From: QHXW01 sp035297145
GTDB lineage: Bacteria > Acidobacteriota > Terriglobia > Bryobacterales > Bryobacteraceae
Direction: 5' to 3'
DNA: 63,592 nt
Assembly: GCA_035297145.1 (NCBI GenBank)
Contig: DATGZN010000108.1
Location: 1 to 63,592 of the forward strand
Of this stretch, positions 17,286 to 25,304 are shown piece after piece. A program made the translations under genes and the position numbers. A model generated the notes under the pieces. The model had not been told where the DNA came from. It saw only the letters and a list, made by a program, of their open reading frames with translations, and searched no databases. Position 1 is the stretch's first letter; the number at the start of each line of letters is the position of its first letter.

Positions 17286-19052
17286 CTATGAAGGGGCCGG
17301 TTCCATTGGCAGAAGATCGACGAACGGGCCGAGCTTCGTGTTCCACCGCGCGCCCGTCCGGTACTTCTTCCTTAGCGTGTTGACATAAATCCGCGCATCG
17401 GCTTCATCGGTCACCGTGGTGAAAGTCCCCACAGACTCGTCTGCGGTGGTGGTCCACATGGCCGCGGCCACAACGCGCAGTCCTTTTGCAAACGCGGCGT
17501 CAATCTGCTTGCTCATCATCGCCGCCGCGTCCACCCCGCTGATGCCGCGGTTGGTGGTAAAAGGGCGGGCGAGGTGGAAACTTCTTTGCAGCCACCCCTC
17601 CGAATCGCCGCGCCACAAAAAATTGTACTGCCAGGCCGTCCACCCTTCAAATCCGTGACAGACGATTACCGTGCTTTTCCTTGGGAACAGACTGTCCAGT
17701 TCTTTGATGGCGTCCAGTGATCTGCTGTCTAGCCCCTGGCTTTCTCTCATCAAATGGATGTTCCATTCGCCGTTCGCCGCAGCCAACACCCCTAGGGCAG
17801 CGACGATGGATCCGCGCCACAGGACTCCGGTCCGCCCCAACTTCCGCGCTCCCAGGACGACCAGGCCGGATATGGTTGCAAACATCGGCTCGATTTGCAT
17901 TTGTGGGTCCTGAGGCTGCGAATAAACAGCTCCCGCTTCTCCTGCGAGGAATAACGCAATCGCGAAGGCCGCAAGCAAACGCAGGCCCGGGCTGCCCCGT
18001 CGCCGCGCCAGGGCTACAGCACAGGCCGCAAGCGCGATGACCAGGACCGCCCAAGAAAGAATCATCGAGTGCAAGATGGAGCGGTTCTCAAAAGCAATTC
18101 GATAGTCGGTTAGATTGTTCGCACCGGACAAGTAATTTCCCGTTCCGATAAGCAAATACCAGAACTTCTCGCGGAACAGGCCCACCCAGCCGGCGGCATC
18201 CGCCTTCGCCGGGTGAAGCACCACCCATATGGGAATGTGCTGCCTCGGAAGCACTGCCAGAACTACGACCTGGGCGCATACAGAGAACAGAAACAGCCAT
18301 GCTGCCCCGATCAGGGCATATACCCGCCGTTCCATCAGTAGCAGCGCGTAGACTGCTCCGATCGCTGCCAGGGCCGGTGCCATTACGGTCCAATGGAGCA
18401 AAGTGGCTAGCGCCAGCAGCAGGGCGCTCAGGGAAAACCACAAAGTTCCACCCAGATGCAGAAACTCAAAGAAACAGACCGTGGCGGCGAGAAAACACGT
18501 GTATGCAGGTACGATGTCTTCGGAATTGATGCTGTTCAGGAGGACGAATCCAGCGCCCGCGTGCACGATCGAAATGACTGCGCTAATCCAGCGCGAGTTG
18601 GTGAAGCGGAACGCGAGGACAAAAACCAGCCCGGAAGCCAACCCTCCAAACAGGGCATTAAGAATCGCCATTTTTCGGAAGGTGACATCGGGGGCAGGGG
18701 TTCCATATTGCAGCAGCGAATCGGGTATCAGCCGGGCGAGATGTCCATAAAGATCCCCATAAAGAATTCCGCCGCTGTCAATCGGAAAGCTGCCGCCGTG
18801 CTCCCACGCCGCAACGGTCGGGGCCTTCCAGAGGCCGTTGGTGGTACCCAAATTTGTGTTGTCGATCGTCACGACCAGGCTTATGTACGCCATGGCTGTG
18901 AGAATTGCGATAACGAGCGCCAGACTCAAGCACTGTTTCAGTTCACTTTGGGGTGGCTCCACTGCGGGGCCGAACAACGAGGTAAGAGTTGTTCCCCGCG
19001 GCAAAAAGATATTTCTTGCCCTCGATAAAGATGCCGTAATCAGATTCTCCAA
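17286..19052 (-). CDS. polytopic membrane protein, GT-C-like
   Basis: 588 residues from a TTG start at 19052 (uncertain). After a first span (about 42-63) comes an extracytoplasmic loop, then about nine more hydrophobic spans to residue ~420 and a soluble C-terminal domain. The overall shape is that of GT-C enzymes or polysaccharide membrane proteins, but I recognise no family signature. Immediate neighbours are a GDP-mannose epimerase-like gene (54 nt upstream) and a lipid-linked GT2 (27 nt downstream), so a glycan role is inferred from context. Confidence 0.7.
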   Translation of the reverse strand: MENLITASLSRARNIFLPRGTTLTSLFGPAVEPPQSELKQCLSLALVIAILTAMAYISLVVTIDNTNLGTTNGLWKAPTVAAWEHGGSFPIDSGGILYGDLYGHLARLIPDSLLQYGTPAPDVTFRKMAILNALFGGLASGLVFVLAFRFTNSRWISAVISIVHAGAGFVLLNSINSEDIVPAYTCFLAATVCFFEFLHLGGTLWFSLSALLLALATLLHWTVMAPALAAIGAVYALLLMERRVYALIGAAWLFLFSVCAQVVVLAVLPRQHIPIWVVLHPAKADAAGWVGLFREKFWYLLIGTGNYLSGANNLTDYRIAFENRSILHSMILSWAVLVIALAACAVALARRRGSPGLRLLAAFAIALFLAGEAGAVYSQPQDPQMQIEPMFATISGLVVLGARKLGRTGVLWRGSIVAALGVLAAANGEWNIHLMRESQGLDSRSLDAIKELDSLFPRKSTVIVCHGFEGWTAWQYNFLWRGDSEGWLQRSFHLARPFTTNRGISGVDAAAMMSKQIDAAFAKGLRVVAAAMWTTTADESVGTFTTVTDEADARIYVNTLRKKYRTGARWNTKLGPFVDLLPMEPAPS

Positions 19053-19106
19053 GCTCTATCCAGCTTTCTGGGCGAACGGGTCGACGATTGCCCAGGGTGT
19101 GTGACC

Positions 19107-20120
19107 CTACACCGCCACGGATTTCGGAGCTTCCGGCGTTGACGTATCCTGCATGCTCTCCCGCACCTGCTGCTCGATCCAGGCGTAGGTGCGCGCGAGC
19201 CCCTGTTCGAGCGTGATCTCCGGCTCCCACCCCAGCACTTGGCGGAGCAGCGTGTTATCGGAATTGCGGCCGCGCACTCCCATGGGGCCCGACACGTGTT
19301 TTTTGACGATCCGAACGCCAGCGATCTCCCCCACCATGTCCGCCAGTTGGTTGATGGTCACCATGCGGTCTTGCCCCAGGTTGATGGGGTCGTGGAAATC
19401 CGAGCGCATGAGCCGGTCGATGCCCCTGACGCAATCATCGATAAAGCAGAAGCTGCGCGTCTGTTCGCCGTCACCCCAGATCTCGATCACGGGATTTCCA
19501 GTCAGCTTTGCCACTGCCACTTTGCGGCACATGGCAGCGGGCGCCTTCTCGCGGCCACCCTCCCACGTTCCGTGCGGTCCGAAAATATTGTGGAAACGCA
19601 CCACGCGGGTCTCGATGCCGTAGTCCTCGCGATAGTGGATGCATAGGCGTTCGGTAACCAGCTTCTCCCAGCCGTAGGCATCCTGCGGCTGCGCCGGGTA
19701 GGCGTCAGTCTCTTTCAGCGGCACGACGTTGGCTTCGGTCTGCTTGAATTCGGGATAAACGCAAGCCGAAGACGTGTACAAGTAGCGCCGCACGCCGTTC
19801 ACACGCGCCGCTTCCAGTGTGTGCAGATTGATGAGCGAGTTGTTCGAGAGAATCTGCGCATGATGGCAGGAAATGAATCCCATCCCTCCCATGTCCGCCG
19901 CCAGCGCGTAGACTTCTTCGATGCCCCGTGTGGCTTCGAGGCAGTTATCCCAGCGCCGCAGGTCGAGCAGTTCAAACTCGTCCGCGTCGGTGGGCCGATA
20001 TTCGGGCGCCTTCAGGTCCACGCCGCGCACCCAAAAGCCGTTCCGCTTCAGGTGCGTGACTAAATGATGTCCGATGAATCCGCCTGCGCCGGTCACCAGG
20101 ACTCTGCGACTGTCCTTCAT
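19107..20120 (-). CDS. GDP-mannose 3,5-epimerase-like SDR enzyme
   Basis: 337 residues of the extended short-chain dehydrogenase fold. The NAD site is GAGGFIG (11-17). AADMGGMGFI, SSACVYPEF, catalytic YGWEK (about 149-153) and LGQDRMVTINQL are diagnostic blocks of GDP-D-mannose 3',5'-epimerases, which make GDP-L-galactose or GDP-L-gulose. It lies 4 nt after a nucleotide-sugar 6-dehydrogenase gene in the nadE operon. No GDP-mannose synthesis gene is visible here, so the precursor would come from elsewhere in the genome. Confidence 0.85.
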   Translation of the reverse strand: MKDSRRVLVTGAGGFIGHHLVTHLKRNGFWVRGVDLKAPEYRPTDADEFELLDLRRWDNCLEATRGIEEVYALAADMGGMGFISCHHAQILSNNSLINLHTLEAARVNGVRRYLYTSSACVYPEFKQTEANVVPLKETDAYPAQPQDAYGWEKLVTERLCIHYREDYGIETRVVRFHNIFGPHGTWEGGREKAPAAMCRKVAVAKLTGNPVIEIWGDGEQTRSFCFIDDCVRGIDRLMRSDFHDPINLGQDRMVTINQLADMVGEIAGVRIVKKHVSGPMGVRGRNSDNTLLRQVLGWEPEITLEQGLARTYAWIEQQVRESMQDTSTPEAPKSVAV

Positions 20121-20124
20121 ACTT

Positions 20125-21510
20125 TCAGTCTCCCCGAGCCTGCATCTGAACTTTAAAGGGCTGTTCCTCCGCCGCGTCCTCGACGGCCTGGCTGGCGGAG
20201 CCCAAACCCAGTGTCACGTACTCGCCAACCGCCTCGAACGCGGCGCTCGGTAGGATGCGCCAGCAATCGATCACGGCCTTTACGCGTCCGTCGAGGGAGC
20301 GCATCGCCTCGGCGGACAGACTCTCGAACTCGCGCCAGGGAGTCGTGATTGCAAGCACGTCGGCTTCCCGTGCACAGTCCTCCAGCGACGACGCGAAGCG
20401 CACCCGGCCGATCAGCACCGAGCGCGCGTTATCCATGGCGGCGGGATCGTACACCACTACGTTTACGCCGCGTGCCAGCAGATGTTTTGCCAAAAGCAAA
20501 CCCTGCGACTCTTCAATGACGTCCGTATCGGGTTTATAAGACAGCCCGGCGACTCCAGCCGTCCCTCCCGCTGGCAGGCGGCTCAGAATCATCTCTGTCA
20601 AACGCGGCACCTGCCGCCGGTTCAATGCGTCGGTGGCCTCCGCCAGCTGCGCCGGCACGCCATGCCGCCTCGCGAGCGCCGTGAACGCTGCGTTGTCCCG
20701 CGGAAAGCATGGCCCGCCGTAGCCTAGAGCGCCCTTCAGGTATTTCGTGCCGATGCGGCTGTCCGCACCCAGCGCGTTCGATACCACGGCAGCATCCGCG
20801 CCGGGAAGCGTTTCGCAAACCTGGGCCAGCATGTTCGCATAGGAAATCTTGGTGGTAACGAATGTGTTGACTGAAAGTTTGGTCAGCTCGGCGTTGACGA
20901 AGTTCATGCGCGCGATGGTTGGATGACTTTCGCAAACGCCGTCGTGGAGGCTTTCGAGGATGTCGCCGGAGCGCCGGTCATACTCGCCGATGAGCACCAG
21001 GTCGGGATTCAACATGTCGTGGATCACGCTGCCGAGGGCAATGAATTCCGGGTTGTAGCACAGCCCGAAGTCCTCGCCACAGCGCCTGCCGCTCGCTCGC
21101 TCCAGCACCGGAAGCAGGCTGCCCGCGGTCGAACCAGGCATAACTGTACTCGAAAGAACCACTAGATGATAGCCGTTCTTCGCACGCAGCGCATGGCCGA
21201 TCGATTCTCCGGCCGCCAGCACATAGCGCAGCGAGAACGCCCCATCGACTTCCGAAGGCGTCGGCACGATGATGAACGTAACATCGCTGTCGGCGACGGC
21301 TTCGGCGCAATCCGTGGTGGCCGAGAGCCGCTCGCGATTCTTACTGATCAACTCCTCCAGGCCCGGCTCGTTGACCGGAGCGCGGCCCTGATTGAGAGCG
21401 TTCACATAGCCGGGGCTGATGTCGACCCCGATCACCGTATGGCCCTTCTCCGCCAGGACAGCGGCCATTGGTGCTCCCAATTTTCCCAGTCCGATGATGG
21501 ACAGTCTCAT
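20125..21510 (-). CDS. ugd: UDP-glucose/GDP-mannose 6-dehydrogenase
   Basis: 461 residues from ATG 21510, chosen because MRLSIIGLGKLG is the normal family start and lies 7 nt after the nadE stop; a longer version to 21558 would overlap nadE. The N-terminal Rossmann motif GLGKLG, the mid domain TTKISYANM, the catalytic cysteine of GYGGPCFPRD (about Cys268) and the C-terminal GLSYKPDTDV are all present. The enzyme oxidises a nucleotide hexose twice to the uronate. UDP-glucose is the commonest substrate; the sequence does not settle UDP versus GDP. Confidence 0.9.
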   Translation of the reverse strand: MRLSIIGLGKLGAPMAAVLAEKGHTVIGVDISPGYVNALNQGRAPVNEPGLEELISKNRERLSATTDCAEAVADSDVTFIIVPTPSEVDGAFSLRYVLAAGESIGHALRAKNGYHLVVLSSTVMPGSTAGSLLPVLERASGRRCGEDFGLCYNPEFIALGSVIHDMLNPDLVLIGEYDRRSGDILESLHDGVCESHPTIARMNFVNAELTKLSVNTFVTTKISYANMLAQVCETLPGADAAVVSNALGADSRIGTKYLKGALGYGGPCFPRDNAAFTALARRHGVPAQLAEATDALNRRQVPRLTEMILSRLPAGGTAGVAGLSYKPDTDVIEESQGLLLAKHLLARGVNVVVYDPAAMDNARSVLIGRVRFASSLEDCAREADVLAITTPWREFESLSAEAMRSLDGRVKAVIDCWRILPSAAFEAVGEYVTLGLGSASQAVEDAAEEQPFKVQMQARGD

Positions 21511-21517
21511 GATTTGC

Positions 21518-23194
21518 TCACTGTTTGCGAACGATCGGCATGCGCCAGCCTGTCCCAAAAGCGCGGGACGTGACTTTCAGCCCTGGCGCGGCCTGCTTGC
21601 GTTTAAACTCCGCGTTCCGGACCATGCGCAGTACGCGCCGCACCGTCTCGGCGTCATAGCCATGCTCCAGAATTTCTTCCTCTGATTCGCTTCCCTCGAC
21701 GTGCCGCTCGAGGATCTCATCGAGGATCTCATAAGGCGGCAGCGAATCCTGATCCGTCTGGTTGGGCCGCAATTCGGCCGACGGCGCTTTGGTCAGTACT
21801 GCTTCTGGTATATCAGGCCGGCGCTCGTTGCGCCAGCGGGCGACACGGTAGACCATCATCTTGGGCAGGTCAGCGATCACCGCCAAGCCGCCCGACATAT
21901 CGCCATACAGCGTGCAGTAGCCCACCGAAAGTTCGGATTTGTTCCCTGTGGTCAGCAGCAGCGCGCCATACTTGTTCGACAGCGCCATCAAAAGGTTTCC
22001 GCGAATCCTCGACTGGATATTCTCTTCGGTGACGTCCGTGGCCCGCCCGGCGAAGGCATCGTGCAGTGTGGCTTCGTACGAAGTCATGATCTGCGCGATC
22101 GGCAGGGTGAGCGTCCGGATGCCGAGATTCTTGGCGAGCACCACCGAATCATCCACGCTACCCGCGCTCGAATAAGGCGAGGGCATCAGCACGCCCAACA
22201 CGTTTTCACGGCCCATGGCCTCGGCGGCGATGGCAGCCGTGAGCGCGGAATCGATGCCGCCCGAAAGTCCCAGCAGCACACTCTTGAAGCCGGTCTTGCC
22301 CGCATAGTCGCGGACACCCAAAACCAAGGCGTGCCAGGCCTCGGCTTCCGGCTGGAAATCGTCCTCGGCGATGGTCCCCCGGCTGGTATCGAGATCGACG
22401 ATGACAATGTCCTCCGCAAAGGGCTTGCCGCGCGCGATCAGCCGCCCTTTAGCGTCAAACGCGCAACTGCGGCCGTCGAAGATCAGGTCGTCATTCCCGC
22501 CAACCTGATTTACATATACGATCGGAGTTCCGTGGCGGCGGGCGCCATGGCCTAGCATCTTTTCCCGCAGGAGTTGCTTGCCCACGGAGAATGGCGAGGC
22601 GGAAAGATTCAGAATGGCTTGGGCGCCGGCTTCCACGAGCGATGTGACCGGGTCCTGATGATAGCGCGGGCGCTGCCAGAAATCACGGTCGTTCCACACG
22701 TCCTCGCAGATACTCAGGCCCAGACGCTCCCCGTTCAGATCCAGAATCTGCGGCTCGCGAGAGGGCTCGAAGTAGCGGTCTTCGTCGAACACGTCGTAGG
22801 TGGGCAGCAGGGTCTTCTGGAACGAAGGCCCCACACTCCCCTTTTCGAGCAGCACCGCGCTATTGAACAGAGGCCGGCCCATTTCCGCGGGATTTGGAGT
22901 CGCTACTCCGACCAGCACCGGCGGCGCCTCTGCCAGTTCGCGCGCCATCGAATGCAGCATCTCGCAACTTCGCTTCACAAAGCCCTGGCTCATCAGTAGG
23001 TCCCGCGGTAGGTAACCCATGAGCGCCAGCTCTGGCGTGAGCGACAAATCGGCCCCCTGACGCTGGGCTTCCCGCGCGGCAGCAGTGATTAGTGCCGAGT
23101 TTCCAGCAAGATCGCCGGCCGTCGGATTAATTTGCAAAAGAGCGATACGCAAGCGAGGTTGGTTTCGCGAACTTTTTCTCGGAACTAAAGGCAA
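21518..23194 (-). CDS. nadE: glutamine-dependent NAD+ synthetase
   Basis: 558 residues, the two-domain form. The N-terminal nitrilase-like glutaminase has its triad: Glu near 55 (LTPELALMGY), Lys near 130 (FQKTLLPTYDVFDEDRYF) and Cys near 164 (SICEDVW). The C-terminal synthetase has the ATP PP-loop LSGGIDSALT. It converts nicotinate adenine dinucleotide to NAD+ with glutamine as nitrogen donor. TTG 23194 opens the frame, and a TTG at 23152 matches the usual family start (RIALLQINP). It heads the operon whose next two genes encode NAD-dependent sugar enzymes. Confidence 0.93.
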   Translation of the reverse strand: MPLVPRKSSRNQPRLRIALLQINPTAGDLAGNSALITAAAREAQRQGADLSLTPELALMGYLPRDLLMSQGFVKRSCEMLHSMARELAEAPPVLVGVATPNPAEMGRPLFNSAVLLEKGSVGPSFQKTLLPTYDVFDEDRYFEPSREPQILDLNGERLGLSICEDVWNDRDFWQRPRYHQDPVTSLVEAGAQAILNLSASPFSVGKQLLREKMLGHGARRHGTPIVYVNQVGGNDDLIFDGRSCAFDAKGRLIARGKPFAEDIVIVDLDTSRGTIAEDDFQPEAEAWHALVLGVRDYAGKTGFKSVLLGLSGGIDSALTAAIAAEAMGRENVLGVLMPSPYSSAGSVDDSVVLAKNLGIRTLTLPIAQIMTSYEATLHDAFAGRATDVTEENIQSRIRGNLLMALSNKYGALLLTTGNKSELSVGYCTLYGDMSGGLAVIADLPKMMVYRVARWRNERRPDIPEAVLTKAPSAELRPNQTDQDSLPPYEILDEILERHVEGSESEEEILEHGYDAETVRRVLRMVRNAEFKRKQAAPGLKVTSRAFGTGWRMPIVRKQ

Positions 23195-23463
23195 TTCTAC
23201 AAGCTTTGCGACCGGCTATCAACCGAACACGGAGGTATTGAAACGATTTTCGTCAAGGCCAGTCGACCAAAAGAATTGCCTTTTACTGGACTCGACCGTT
23301 GTTCCGGCGCGCAATGTTTCGTGTGCTAAGCTGGGTACTCTTGAAAAACAACGGAGAATCGAGGGCGATCGCGCGGCGGTCCCACTTCTCGACCGGATTG
23401 CAGAGGCGCCGGAGCCGCAACGTCGCAGCGCCCTGTACTAGTTTTGAAGCGCGAGGTTGATCC

Positions 23464-24225
23464 GTGTGGCACGGCGACTATTTTTTTCTCCTCCGTAACT
23501 TGGTGCTGAAAGACTTCCGCACGCGCTACCGGAACATGTCGCTGGGCGTCTTCTGGTCCTTGGTGAACCCGCTGGTCATGATGGTGGTCCTGACTTTTGT
23601 ATTTACCAAGATCTTTCCCAGCTCGATTCCCAAATTCCCGGTTTTCGTACTGTGCGGCATTGTTCCTTTCAATTTCTTCAATCAGGCTTGGGCCAGCGGG
23701 ACCACATCCATTGTCGACAACGCCCAGCTGATCAAGCGCGTTCCTGTGCCACGGGAAGCGATGCCGGTTGCCAGCGTGCTGGGAAACGCGATCCATCTCT
23801 GCATACAGGTCGGACTCTTGTTGTTGGTCGCGGTAGCGTTTCGCACCGGGATCAACCGTTACTGGTTGTGGCTTCCGGTGCTGTGGACGTGCGAACTCGT
23901 GTTCGTCTGCGGGTGCGCCCTGCTGTGTGGTGCGCTGGATGTTTACGTGCGGGACATGCGTTACGTGGTCGAATCCGCGAGCACAGTTCTGTTCTGGCTG
24001 GTGCCTATCTTCTACGACATCTCCATGGTTCGCCCGCAGTACGCTGAACTCTATCAGTTCAATCCGATCGCTGCCCTTGTGCTCGCGCTGCGAAGCATCA
24101 TCCTCCAGGATAAGGCGCCTGGCACCCCGTTGCTCATTAAGTTGTTCGTGGTTTCTTTCTTCATGTTCGGGTTGGGATGGTACGTCTTCCGCCGGCTGAG
24201 GCACCGGTTTTACGATTATCTCTGA
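23464..24225 (+). CDS. wzm: ABC-2 type polysaccharide exporter permease (Wzm-like)
   Basis: 253 residues from GTG 23464 with GAGG upstream. About six membrane spans follow the amphipathic start LVLKDFRTRYRNMSLG, the signature of TagG/RfbA/Wzm permeases that export O-antigen, capsule or teichoic acid precursors. DVYVRDMRYVVE in the cytoplasmic loop and a final RHRFYDYL tail also fit. The ATPase partner begins 3 nt downstream. The 269-bp gap to the divergent nadE is the likely promoter region for both directions. Confidence 0.9.
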   Translation: MWHGDYFFLLRNLVLKDFRTRYRNMSLGVFWSLVNPLVMMVVLTFVFTKIFPSSIPKFPVFVLCGIVPFNFFNQAWASGTTSIVDNAQLIKRVPVPREAMPVASVLGNAIHLCIQVGLLLLVAVAFRTGINRYWLWLPVLWTCELVFVCGCALLCGALDVYVRDMRYVVESASTVLFWLVPIFYDISMVRPQYAELYQFNPIAALVLALRSIILQDKAPGTPLLIKLFVVSFFMFGLGWYVFRRLRHRFYDYL

Positions 24226-24228
24226 GCC

Positions 24229-24957
24229 ATGGATGTCATCACCTTGGTCTCCGTCACCAAAACATTTTCCGTCCACGGCCAGCGGATGTTGATGCGCGGC
24301 CATCTGGAGCGCCTTCTGAAACGAGGGCGAACCCAGCAGTTCGTGGCGCTGCGAAACATTTCCTTCGGCATTCCACAGGGCCAGACGGTGGGTGTGGTCG
24401 GACTCAACGGGTCTGGTAAGAGCACGCTATTGAGCCTTGTGGCGGGGCTGTGTCCGCCAGACGAAGGTACGGTAAGCGTCCGTGGCCGGGTGGCTGCCCT
24501 CCTCCAATTGGGGGCCGGCTTCCATCCCGATTTGACCGGCGCCGAGAATGTTCAGATGAACGCCGCTCTGCTCGGCTTCTCAGCCGCAAAGACCGCTAAA
24601 GCATTCGATAGCATCGTGGATTTCTCGGGAATCGGCCAATTTATAAATGAGCCGTTGCGAACATATTCCTCCGGGATGTATGTTCGGCTGGCGTTTGCCA
24701 TTGCAGTCCACGGGGATCCCGATATTCTCATCATCGACGAAGTCCTTTCCGTTGGTGACCAGGCATTCCAGGCAAAATGCACGAAAAAGATCCTGGAGTT
24801 TAAGCAGCAGGGCAAGACGCTGCTGTTCGTGTCGCATTCCACCGGCGCCGTGCAAAGTATTTGCGAACGAGCGCTCTGGCTGGACCACGGCGAATTGGTT
24901 ATGGACGGCGATGCAGGGGAGGTCGCGGCGGCTTATGAGGCCCGCGGCGGGAGCTGA
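24229..24957 (+). CDS. wzt: ABC polysaccharide exporter ATPase (Wzt-like, short form)
   Basis: 242 residues. Walker A is GLNGSGKST (about 59-67), the signature region is YSSGMYVRLAFA, Walker B is ILIIDEVLSVGD (about 167-178), and the switch histidine is in FVSHS. These are the blocks of the Wzt/TagH/KpsT group. The protein ends at the nucleotide-binding domain and lacks the C-terminal carbohydrate-recognition domain of classical O-antigen Wzt. Recognition of a modified chain end by this subunit is therefore unlikely. It pairs with the permease just upstream. Confidence 0.92.
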   Translation: MDVITLVSVTKTFSVHGQRMLMRGHLERLLKRGRTQQFVALRNISFGIPQGQTVGVVGLNGSGKSTLLSLVAGLCPPDEGTVSVRGRVAALLQLGAGFHPDLTGAENVQMNAALLGFSAAKTAKAFDSIVDFSGIGQFINEPLRTYSSGMYVRLAFAIAVHGDPDILIIDEVLSVGDQAFQAKCTKKILEFKQQGKTLLFVSHSTGAVQSICERALWLDHGELVMDGDAGEVAAAYEARGGS

Positions 24958-25304
24958 GCATAGGGAAGGCTCAAGCCTCCTTTGTCAGCCGCTTCGCCAG
25001 GGCGCTGAATTCTCGTAAGTCCCGCGGTTTCATCACACCTGTTCCCCAATCCTGACAGGCTCCGATCCTTGCACTATCCGTGCTTCAATTGATTTGCATC
25101 CGCGGTGAATTATGCACTCGCCATGCGATTCACTTCGTGTCTTGAACAACACAGGTGTCCCAGGTGACACTCGCCGGTCGAATCGCACCCCGGATAAAGG
25201 CCACATTCCTTCGATTTCGCCGTGGAGAATCGCTTGCACTACGGCCAGCTGGCAAGACGAGCGACACAACACGCTAACCTTTAGGATAATTGGAGCTACC
25301 TCAA
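24958..25304. other. 347-bp spacer before the envelope operon
   Basis: No supported gene. It separates the exporter pair from a six-gene overlapping operon, so it should contain that operon's promoter, though no consensus is certain. GGAG at 25292-25295 serves the next start. Confidence 0.4.
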
